Assembly (NCBI GenBank): GCA_946625675.1
Contig: CAMOTI010000116.1
Span: 1-35,927, forward strand
Reading direction: 5' to 3'
DNA: 35,927 nt
Source of the DNA: an uncultured Prevotellaceae bacterium
GTDB lineage: Bacteria; Bacteroidota; Bacteroidia; Bacteroidales; Bacteroidaceae
Of this stretch, positions 8,332-15,056 are shown piece by piece. Every line of letters begins with the position of its first letter. Within the stretch, counting starts at the first letter, position 1. The position numbers and the translations under genes were made by a program. Below the pieces are notes generated by a model. The model made no database searches and was not told the DNA's origin. It was given only the letters and a program-made list of their open reading frames with translations.

Positions 8332-10059
8332 ATGAAGAAAATTCTATTCAGCACCATGTCTGCAGTCCTGATGCTCGCGCCATCGGCATCTGCACAAATC
8401 CGCATCAACCAGGTGGGGATGTATCCACTGCAAGAAAAGACTGCAGTCGTCGAAGGAAAGGTGAAGGCGGGAAACGTGAAAATCACCGATGCCTCCACTG
8501 GCAAGCAGGCGGTGAAGCCGGTTGTGCTGCGCACGGCTGTCTCCCCATGGTCAGGCAAGACACGCACGGTGGTGGACTTCTCATCGCTGACACAGCCAGG
8601 ACGATATGTCATCCAGTGCTCCGGTCAGTCGGCTGAGTTCACCGTGGGGGCTTCAGCCCTGCGAGACGCCACAGCAGCCACCCTGAAAGCCTTCTACCTC
8701 AACCGCACCGCCATGCCCATTGAGGCGGCTTATGCAGGAGAGTATGCACGCCAGGCTGCACATCCCGACACGATGGTCTACATCCATCCGTCGGCCGCAT
8801 CGTTAGGACGACCGGAAGGCACCGTCGTCTCCTCACCTCTCGGATGGTACGACGCCGGAGACTATAATAAGTATATCGTGAACTCGGCTTTCTCCGTCGG
8901 CATCATGCTGGCGTCGTACGAGCAGAACCAGGACTATTTCCGGCAGCTCAGCGTCAATATACCCGAGAGCAAGAACGGGACACCCGACGTGCTCGACGAA
9001 CTGATGTATAACCTGAAATGGATGATTACGATGCAGGACCCCTACGACGGAGGCGTGTACCACAAACTCACCACCCCGAATTTCGAGGCTTTCATCATGC
9101 CGTCAGAATGTAAGCAGAAACGTTACGTCGTACAAAAGAGCACGGCAGCCACACTCGACTTTGCGGCTGTGATGGCTCAGGCAGCACGAATCTACAAAGG
9201 CAACAAGGACTACCCCGACTTCTCAGCGCAGGCTGCCAAGGCAGCCATTGCCGCATACGGATGGGCTGAGCATAATCCGCATATCTACTACCGTCAGGGA
9301 CGAATGAACGAACAGTTCAAGCCCGAGGTGTCCACAGGGGACTATGGCGACGGAAATGTGAGCGACGAATGGTACTGGGCTGCCACCGAACTTTATCTTC
9401 TCACCGGCGACAAGCAGTTCCTCACTGTCGTAGGCAACCACCAGCCCCATCGTTTCACCACCCCCGTGTGGGGAAACGTGCGTACGCTTGGCTCTTATGA
9501 ATGGATGATGCACCAGCCCACCTCAGATTTCGCACAGTCATGCCGCAAGCAGCTTGTCAGCTATTGCGACAGCATCGTAGCCACCACGGCCGCCTCTGCC
9601 TTCCAGACTCCGAACGGCAACTCGCCGCGTGACTTCGGATGGGGATGCCTGGCAGAGACATTCTGCGCCAACGGATTGTCGTTGTTGTATGCTTATCGTC
9701 TCACGGGCAACAAGGCTTATCTCACCGCCGCCCAGCAGAACGCTGACTACATCTTCGGGCGCAACGCCACAGGATACTGTTATCTCACCGGATTCGGCAG
9801 CAAGAGCCCGATGTTTCCTCATCACCGCATCTCCGCCTCCGACGGTATTGAGAAACCGCTGCCGGGCATGCTCGTGGGCGGTCCCAACCCCGGACAGCAG
9901 GACATCGCCAACGTGAAGAGCTATCCGTCGAAGGAACCGGACGAATCGTATGCTGATGTCACGGACTCATACGCCTCCAACGAGATTGCCATCAACTGGA
10001 ACGCGTCGCTGCTGGCCATGCTCGGATGGCTCGAGGCGGAACAGGCGAAAAGTGAATAG
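8332..10059 (+). CDS. Secreted GH9 endoglucanase
   Basis: A 575-residue glycoside hydrolase family 9 enzyme that attacks beta-1,4-glucans by inversion. A type I signal peptide ends near Ala21 (ASAQ). Residues about 22-105 form the N-terminal Ig-like (CelD_N) domain, and the rest is the alpha/alpha barrel. Catalytic Asp174 and Asp177 lie in WYDAGDYNKY, and the general acid is Glu551 in SNEIAINWN. The substrate-binding FPHHR motif is at 495-499, followed by GGPNPG. No dockerin, carbohydrate-binding or sorting domain is seen. The stop codon lies inside a simple repeat. Confidence 0.92.
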   Translation: MKKILFSTMSAVLMLAPSASAQIRINQVGMYPLQEKTAVVEGKVKAGNVKITDASTGKQAVKPVVLRTAVSPWSGKTRTVVDFSSLTQPGRYVIQCSGQSAEFTVGASALRDATAATLKAFYLNRTAMPIEAAYAGEYARQAAHPDTMVYIHPSAASLGRPEGTVVSSPLGWYDAGDYNKYIVNSAFSVGIMLASYEQNQDYFRQLSVNIPESKNGTPDVLDELMYNLKWMITMQDPYDGGVYHKLTTPNFEAFIMPSECKQKRYVVQKSTAATLDFAAVMAQAARIYKGNKDYPDFSAQAAKAAIAAYGWAEHNPHIYYRQGRMNEQFKPEVSTGDYGDGNVSDEWYWAATELYLLTGDKQFLTVVGNHQPHRFTTPVWGNVRTLGSYEWMMHQPTSDFAQSCRKQLVSYCDSIVATTAASAFQTPNGNSPRDFGWGCLAETFCANGLSLLYAYRLTGNKAYLTAAQQNADYIFGRNATGYCYLTGFGSKSPMFPHHRISASDGIEKPLPGMLVGGPNPGQQDIANVKSYPSKEPDESYADVTDSYASNEIAINWNASLLAMLGWLEAEQAKSE

Positions 10060-10082
10060 TGAAAAGTGAATAGTGAAAAGTT
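10046..10082 (+). repeat. GAAAAGTGAATAGT tandem repeat at the GH9 3' end
   Basis: Units alternate between GAAAAGT and GAATAGT. The repeat supplies the last codons of the GH9 gene and its TAG stop. The same family occurs at 34921-34952, in the same orientation relative to the gene it follows. Confidence 0.7.
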
Positions 10083-10090
10083 TATTTACT

Positions 10091-10131
10091 CTTATCGATG
10101 GGCGTTCAGATTATTTCAGATGATCGATAAG
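10091..10131 (+). terminator. Inverted repeat after the GH9 gene
   Basis: CTTATCGAT (10091-10099) pairs with ATCGATAAG (10123-10131) across a 23-nt loop that contains two TTCAGA copies. There is no T-run, so termination is uncertain. It lies between the GH9 gene and pdxB and could instead be an operator or leader structure. Confidence 0.35.
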
Positions 10132-10189
10132 GGAAAACATTTTATTCAGTGTGATAGAGGATAGTGAAAAATAGTAATTGATAAAGATT

Positions 10190-11176
10190 ATGAAAGCCGT
10201 AGTAGACGATAAAATACCCTATATTCGCGGACAGATAGAGCAGCTTGTAGGCGAGGTGGTCTATCTGGCTGGCAGTGCCATATCCAAAGACGACGTGAAA
10301 GATGCCGACATCCTCATTGTCCGCACACGCACACAGTGTGACCGCCAGCTGCTGGAAGGCAGCCGTGTGGGGCTGGTGGTCACTGCCACCATCGGTTACG
10401 ACCATCTCGACACCGCCTATCTCGACTCGGCTGGCATTCGCTGGACCAACTGTCCGGGCTGCAATGCGTCGTCCGTATGCCAGTACGTGCACAACTCGTT
10501 GCTTGCCACTGGATATTTGCAGCCAGGACTGACTGCCGGAGTTGTGGGTGTGGGGCATGTAGGCACCCTCGTGGCCGACGACCTCGAACGATGCGGCATG
10601 CGTGTGCTGCGCTGCGACCCGCCAAAGGGTGAGCCCGCCACGCTCGACGAGATTGCCCGCCAGGCCGACATCATCACCTTCCATACGCCGCTCACACGCG
10701 ACGGGGAACACCCCACATGGCATCTGGCTGACGACGGATTTTTCCACAGTTTACAACGAAAACCGCTTGTCATCAACTCCAGCCGCGGGGCTGTCGTCGA
10801 TAACGACGCCTGGCTTCGCGCCTTGGACGGAGGACTTGTGGCCGATGCCGTTGTCGACACATGGGAAGGAGAACCGGCACTCAACCAGGAACTGCTCTGC
10901 AAGGCAGTTATCGCCACGCCGCATATCGCAGGATACTCAGCCGACGGGAAGGCCAACGCCACGCGTATGTCATTGCAGGCCGTCTGTGAATTCATCGGCA
11001 AGCCGTTCACACTCGACATCCAGCCACCCGGACTGCCCGACGGTTTTTCCTACGGAGAAGAGACCCAAGGACCACTGAGGCTCTACGACCCGCGTGTGGA
11101 CACTGCTCAGCTGAAAGCGAACCCTGGGAAATTTGAATATTTCAGGGGACACTATCCGCTGCGGAGAGAGAGATGA
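10190..11176 (+). CDS. pdxB: 4-phosphoerythronate dehydrogenase
   Basis: A 328-residue NAD-dependent enzyme of the D-2-hydroxyacid dehydrogenase family, the second step of the DXP-dependent pyridoxal 5'-phosphate pathway. The NAD-binding glycine motif GVVGVGHVG is at 117-125. The catalytic triad fits Arg199 (NSSRGAVVD), Glu228 (WEGEP) and His245 (TPHIAGYS). The N-terminus KAVVDDKIPY is typical of PdxB, which sets it apart from PGDH-type relatives. A TTG start at 10178 is possible, but ATG 10190 gives the family N-terminus. The PdxB C-terminal dimerisation segment is present. It converges with the lipoprotein genes on the minus strand. Confidence 0.9.
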   Translation: MKAVVDDKIPYIRGQIEQLVGEVVYLAGSAISKDDVKDADILIVRTRTQCDRQLLEGSRVGLVVTATIGYDHLDTAYLDSAGIRWTNCPGCNASSVCQYVHNSLLATGYLQPGLTAGVVGVGHVGTLVADDLERCGMRVLRCDPPKGEPATLDEIARQADIITFHTPLTRDGEHPTWHLADDGFFHSLQRKPLVINSSRGAVVDNDAWLRALDGGLVADAVVDTWEGEPALNQELLCKAVIATPHIAGYSADGKANATRMSLQAVCEFIGKPFTLDIQPPGLPDGFSYGEETQGPLRLYDPRVDTAQLKANPGKFEYFRGHYPLRRER

Positions 11177-11236
11177 CAAATTTTTCCGAAGACGGCAGAG
11201 TGGCAGCAGGCATCATACATGACATCATACATTTTT

Positions 11237-11268
11237 GCCCCGCAGCAAACATCGGTTGGCTGCGGGGC
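11237..11268. terminator. GC-rich hairpin between convergent genes
   Basis: GCCCCGCAGC (11237-11246) pairs perfectly with GCTGCGGGGC (11259-11268) across a 12-nt loop. It lies 60 nt after the pdxB stop and 25 nt after the stop of the convergent lipoprotein gene. Neither strand has a good U-run. A 10-bp direct repeat CATCATACAT lies just to the left (11211-11220, 11223-11232). Confidence 0.5.
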
Positions 11269-11293
11269 GAAATGGTTTTCTGACATGTTTGTG

Positions 11294-11728
11294 TCACTTT
11301 TTGTCGATGGGCATAATTCTGTGCTTTTGCTTGATGGGCAAGGTAGTGAAGATGTCGCCGGCGGTGACGACGAAAGAGACGACACGGTCGGCGTCGGTGT
11401 TGTTTTTCTCAAAAGCCACAGTGAGCTTGTTTCCCGACATGTTCGCGTCAAACCAATCCGTCTGCAGCCGATGGGCGTCGTCATCCTTGGTGATGATGCT
11501 TCCGGTATTGTACTGCACCTGTGCAATCCATGGCGCGGTGTAGTTCTTGCAAGTGAAGTGAACGGTTTCAGCCTCGGGTTCTACGACGAAATATCCCTCT
11601 TCCATGGAGATGTTTCCGCTGGCCACCCATTCCATGGGTTCCCAGTCTCCGTATTTTTCTTCGTCCGACGAACAACTGCATATCAGCAAAGGGGCTGAGA
11701 TAAGCAGTAATAAGAGTGATTGTTTCAT
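11294..11728 (-). CDS. BACON-like lipoprotein
   Basis: A 144-residue lipoprotein. The signal peptide ends in LLICSC, and an acidic SSDEE stretch follows the lipid cysteine, like the surface-export signals of Bacteroidetes lipoproteins. The C-terminal half (W-F-D-A-N, then LTVAFEKNN, then R-V-V-S-F-V-V, ending in IKQK) has the strand pattern of a BACON beta-sandwich, a domain often tied to carbohydrate or mucin binding. The assignment rests on pattern only. It is the last gene of the minus-strand lipoprotein run. Confidence 0.65.
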   Translation of the reverse strand: MKQSLLLLLISAPLLICSCSSDEEKYGDWEPMEWVASGNISMEEGYFVVEPEAETVHFTCKNYTAPWIAQVQYNTGSIITKDDDAHRLQTDWFDANMSGNKLTVAFEKNNTDADRVVSFVVTAGDIFTTLPIKQKHRIMPIDKK

Positions 11729-11738
11729 GTTTGTTGTG

Positions 11739-11775
11739 AGTTTTCAGTTTTCAGTTTTTAGTTTTCAGTTTTTTA
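11739..11775 (-). repeat. AGTTTTCAG simple repeat
   Basis: Three to four AGTTTTCAG/AGTTTTTAG units separate the BACON-like gene from the 46-residue lipoprotein gene and overlap the stop codon of the latter. Related units are at 11921-11953 and 14977-15002. Confidence 0.7.
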
Positions 11776-11913
11776 GTAGGTTGCTTCCTTTTGAATGGTT
11801 TCTCCATTGTCGAAAGGTCCGATGTTCCATTGTGGCTCGTCGTCCTCCTTTTGGCATGACGAAATGGCTACTATCGAGATGAAAGCCCAAATGATTAACG
11901 AAAGAATTCTCAT
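11773..11913 (-). CDS. 46-residue lipoprotein
   Basis: A very short reading frame from ATG (11911-11913) to TAA (11773-11775). It begins with a complete lipoprotein signal: MRILSLIIWAFISIVAISSC, with lipobox ISSC and Cys20. The mature part is only 27 residues and starts QKEDDEP, the acidic pattern of exported Bacteroidetes lipoproteins, followed by a Trp, Gly-Pro-Phe and a terminal Tyr. No known family comes to mind. It lies between the PI-PLC-like gene and the BACON-like gene on the same strand, and I infer co-expression. It could also be the front end of a decayed longer gene, but nothing similar follows it. Confidence 0.7.
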   Translation of the reverse strand: MRILSLIIWAFISIVAISSCQKEDDEPQWNIGPFDNGETIQKEATY

Positions 11914-11920
11914 AATATTA

Positions 11921-11989
11921 TAGTTTTCAGTTTTTAGTTTTCAGTTTTTAGTTGGTCGGACGGGTCTGACAGGTCTGACTGGTCAGACT
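11921..11989 (-). repeat. Composite intergenic repeat, copy 1
   Basis: AGTTTTCAG/AGTTTTTAG units (11921-11953) run directly into four GTCNGAC units (11954-11989) spaced about 9-10 bp apart. It separates the 46-residue lipoprotein gene from the PI-PLC-like gene. Confidence 0.75.
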
Positions 11990-11997
11990 CATCTTTT

Positions 11998-13587
11998 TTA
12001 TTCTGTTGGCTTCTGTTTGAAGTTTTGCTGGATCAGTGCTTTGACCAATTCCATGCCCTGAGTCGGATGGACAGTGATGCCGGTGTATCCTCTGGACTGG
12101 TCAACCCCAGCGAAGTCAGCGAAAAGGATGCCTACGGGGCCTACGTTGTACTCGTTGTTGAGAAAGTTGAATGCCACCATGTTCTTTTCCTCTGCATTTG
12201 CACGGTAAGTGTCTGATGCCCCCGATCTGTTACATGATGATGCGAAATTGAACACCCATACCGGCAGTTCGGCGCCCATGTCGCGGCCGGTTGCTTCTTT
12301 CAGCATATTCCTCACACTGAACCCACTTTCACTATGTCCGTAGACTTCCTCGTCTTGAATCCAAAGAGGACTGCGGGTACCTTTCAAGTTGACAATCATA
12401 CCTTTCTGTTGTTCTTCGAAGAAAGGACTTCTGCTCCAATTCTCGAAGAAGGCTCCAACCGGCCAGGTGGAATACTTGTAAGGCGAGAAGACAAGGATTT
12501 TTCCTCTCAACTCATCCACCGTGAGCCTTGCATCGAACTGCGCGAACATGCCGTTGTATTCCTCGCTGTGCAGAAGTCTGTTGAACTGCTGTCCCCATTT
12601 ACTGATTTGAGAGCCTTCTCCTTGGGGCTTGTCTGCCACCACGATGGCAAATTCCATGGGATTCTGGCTGACCAGGCTTGTCAGACGCTGGAAGGCATCG
12701 CTGGCAAGCATGGTCGTGGCCACGCTTCCGCTGTGGCATCGCAGTTCTCCATCTTCATCGAGCTGGAAAGAGAAGGTGAAAGCTCTCACTCCGGCTTTCC
12801 ACAACTCTTCGACCGTGAGATCCTGTGTGCGTCCTGTCAGGTTTCCATAATTGTATCTGCAGGGGCCCCAGGCATCGAATCCAGTCCAAGGCTCAGCTGT
12901 TGCCGCATTGTGGGCACCTGGAATGGAGAGGTCTGCCACGAGCTTCTGTCCGTCGAGCCGCGACATCCAGTCGTGGTTGTCCTCTTCCGTCTTGAACTCA
13001 TTGAAATAATCTGGGTCGTAAGCTTCTTCTATATTTTCCTGACTGAGCCTGTTCCATGCTTCAAGCAGAAATAGATAATCTTTGCCCCTTCCGTCTTGGA
13101 GCGTTATGCCGCCTTTGAGTCCCTGTGCGTTGATGGTTTTGCCAGACAGACGGAAAACCTGTTGCTTGGGGTAATGAGGGGTCCATTCGTTGTCGAGCTC
13201 TATGTGGATAGACGCGTCGAAGGAGTTGGTGGTGTAAGAGAATTTTGCGCTATAGTTGTCGCCCCATCGCATGACCAGCCGTGGAACTTCGTCGTCAGAG
13301 AAATAATATCGGCGGAAATGTCCTTGTGTCTTGCTGTCGAACTCATAGACATCCAGCACGTGGGCATAGTCTACAGATGGTGCCTCAGCGTACGACCCTT
13401 GCATAGCCATTGCTGTACCCTTTGCGTCGTAGGCGCAGTACCAGAGGCCTCTCCATATTCTATCATAAACTGTCTGCGGAATTTCCGGAAGTGGAATTTC
13501 CGGGTCGTCATCATCGCTTCTGGTGCATCCGGCAAGCGTAGGCAGTAGGAGAGGAAGTAGGATGACATATATAAAATAACGATGCAT
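11998..13587 (-). CDS. PI-PLC X-domain-like lipoprotein with altered active site
   Basis: A 529-residue lipoprotein (lipobox LAGC, Cys21, then acidic SDDDDPE). Residues 40-180 look like a beta-rich, lipocalin-like domain. Residues 213-520 resemble bacterial phosphatidylinositol-specific phospholipase C: LSIPGAHNAAT carries the first catalytic His (His226) and ELRCHSG the second (His285). Compared with Bacillus cereus PI-PLC, the Asp after the first His is Asn227, and the Asp and Arg of the FDIR motif read Thr271 and Ser273. It may use another mechanism, another substrate, or only bind lipid. The outer membrane is its probable location. Confidence 0.7.
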   Translation of the reverse strand: MHRYFIYVILLPLLLPTLAGCTRSDDDDPEIPLPEIPQTVYDRIWRGLWYCAYDAKGTAMAMQGSYAEAPSVDYAHVLDVYEFDSKTQGHFRRYYFSDDEVPRLVMRWGDNYSAKFSYTTNSFDASIHIELDNEWTPHYPKQQVFRLSGKTINAQGLKGGITLQDGRGKDYLFLLEAWNRLSQENIEEAYDPDYFNEFKTEEDNHDWMSRLDGQKLVADLSIPGAHNAATAEPWTGFDAWGPCRYNYGNLTGRTQDLTVEELWKAGVRAFTFSFQLDEDGELRCHSGSVATTMLASDAFQRLTSLVSQNPMEFAIVVADKPQGEGSQISKWGQQFNRLLHSEEYNGMFAQFDARLTVDELRGKILVFSPYKYSTWPVGAFFENWSRSPFFEEQQKGMIVNLKGTRSPLWIQDEEVYGHSESGFSVRNMLKEATGRDMGAELPVWVFNFASSCNRSGASDTYRANAEEKNMVAFNFLNNEYNVGPVGILFADFAGVDQSRGYTGITVHPTQGMELVKALIQQNFKQKPTE

Positions 13588-13608
13588 AGTGGTTGTCTGT
13601 TTTTTTTG

Positions 13609-13659
13609 TTTTTGTTGTCGGACTCGTCTGACAGGTCCGACCAGTCCGACCTGTCTGAC
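13609..13659 (-). repeat. Composite intergenic repeat, copy 2
   Basis: Five GTCNGAC-type units (13617-13659) follow a degraded T-rich stretch. Part of it can fold, with CAGGTC pairing with GACCTG. It separates the PI-PLC-like gene from the serpin gene. Confidence 0.7.
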
Positions 13660-13682
13660 TTGATTGATTATTCTTCAGTTTC

Positions 13683-14969
13683 TTAGTCTCCCATGTAAGA
13701 TCCCATGAAGAGGATGGTGCCTGAGGTGGATTCTTGGATGAGGTAAGCGAACGGACGGTCGGCGATGAAGTCGGATGGGGGCTCATTGGCTGAGACATAT
13801 CCTCCTGCAATGGTGACGGCTGCCACTTTCGTTCCTTCCTCGTTGACCTCGATTTTTGCTGCCTGCTTGAACAGGTTGACAAAGAGGTTCTTGTCCGTGA
13901 TGTTCGGAAACTCAGCCTCCGTTGTGAAAGCCTTGGTGATTCCCATGTTCTTCAGATGGTCGATAAGGTTGATGTCGGCCGATGTGGTGAAGCGTGGAAT
14001 CTTCACGGTGATGCTGTACGGATACATGTCTGCTTTTATCATCTTGAAGGTCTCGGCGTCCAGGTTGCTGAGCATCTGGCTGACCGTGACATCGCGGTCG
14101 GGGAGCATTAGGAACATTTGGAAGGCTCCGCTGGAGTAGGGCAGGCAGACGCACGAGAAGTTCTTGAGATGGGTCCAGAGAATCATCGCATTACGGAACA
14201 TCATGGGTTTGGTAATCTGTGTGCCGTTTTCCTTCGTGAATGTCTCTTCTTTGGTGTGCTTCGGGTTGAAACGGTCGGTCCATGTGGCCTTGAAGTAAAT
14301 GGCGTTGAGCAGGTAAAGCAATTCATCCGGTTTTGTTTTGTCGAGGATTTTCGTGATGGTGTTTTCCGTTTGGTCGGCACACCATTTGTTGATTGTACCG
14401 ACAGCCGAAGGGGAGGAGAAGTCGAGTGACTGAGCAGCAGCCTTATAGTAGTTCTGCATGTCCTGGGCAAAGCCGGACTTCAGCTTTACGTTCTCCGCTG
14501 CGTTGACGAAAATGGCATTGGCGATGTTGAGCTTGACGTTGGGGTCTACTTTTGGCGCGTTCTCGATGAGGTTGGCGCAGAACTCGTTGACGGCAGTCTT
14601 GTCGGCATCATTGAAGCCCATCGCGTCCATGATTTGCTGTGCCGTCTCTCCTTCAGCGCCGTCGTTGAGCATGCCGAGCACGAAGGACACGCTCAGCGGT
14701 GAGAGCACCTGGCTCTTTTTCTTGTCATACGTTTCCTTGAAGAGCTTGAAGGAGAAGTCGTTGACTGCATTCACATAACTTTTCTGGGCATCGGTCAGTT
14801 TGATGGGGTTCTTCTTCGGAATCATGTCGACGACGGTCTCCTCTTTTTCATAGGCATCTTGTTCCTGGTTTTGTGGAAGCTCGTTTTCCTTCTCGTCATC
14901 GTCGGAGCATGAGAGAAGCGGTGCGGCTGCGAAAAGCAGCAGGCAGGGGATTAAAAGTAGATGTTTCAT
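13683..14969 (-). CDS. Serpin-family lipoprotein
   Basis: A 428-residue serine (or cysteine) protease inhibitor anchored as a lipoprotein (lipobox LLSC, Cys21, acidic tail). The serpin fold spans about residues 62-428. The reactive-centre hinge reads EVNEEGTKVAAVTIAG (374-389), with Thr380 at P14 and small residues at P12-P9, as inhibitory serpins need. Counting from P14 puts P1 near Ser393 in GGYVSANE, so an elastase- or chymotrypsin-like target is possible. The strand after the loop (RPFAYLIQE, then ILFMGSYMGD) is canonical. It probably protects the cell surface from host or competitor proteases. Confidence 0.92.
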   Translation of the reverse strand: MKHLLLIPCLLLFAAAPLLSCSDDDEKENELPQNQEQDAYEKEETVVDMIPKKNPIKLTDAQKSYVNAVNDFSFKLFKETYDKKKSQVLSPLSVSFVLGMLNDGAEGETAQQIMDAMGFNDADKTAVNEFCANLIENAPKVDPNVKLNIANAIFVNAAENVKLKSGFAQDMQNYYKAAAQSLDFSSPSAVGTINKWCADQTENTITKILDKTKPDELLYLLNAIYFKATWTDRFNPKHTKEETFTKENGTQITKPMMFRNAMILWTHLKNFSCVCLPYSSGAFQMFLMLPDRDVTVSQMLSNLDAETFKMIKADMYPYSITVKIPRFTTSADINLIDHLKNMGITKAFTTEAEFPNITDKNLFVNLFKQAAKIEVNEEGTKVAAVTIAGGYVSANEPPSDFIADRPFAYLIQESTSGTILFMGSYMGD

Positions 14970-14976
14970 GATGTTA

Positions 14977-15048
14977 TAGTTTTTAGTTTTCTGTTTTTAG
15001 TTGGTCGGACATGTCGGACAGGTCAGACAGGTCCGACCCGTCAGACAT
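14977..15048 (-). repeat. Composite intergenic repeat, copy 3
   Basis: AGTTTTTAG/AGTTTTCTG units run into TTGGTCGGAC and five GTCNGAC units (15003-15047). GGTCGGAC at 15003-15010 can pair with GTCCGACC further on. It separates the serpin gene from the membrane-spanning gene. Confidence 0.75.
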
Positions 15049-15056
15049 CAATCTGT

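Noticed and set aside
10178-10189. TTG at 10178 as the pdxB start
   Set aside because: It adds only MIKI before an ATG that gives the family-typical N-terminus.
11604-11882. 92-residue ORF (+) across the small-lipoprotein region
   Set aside because: It reads through the AGTTTTCAG repeat and is antisense to two lipoprotein genes with clear signal peptides.
15003-15047. GTCNGAC tandem units, considered as a CRISPR array
   Set aside because: Units are only 7 bp with 2-3 bp between them, there is no spacer structure, and no cas gene is present.
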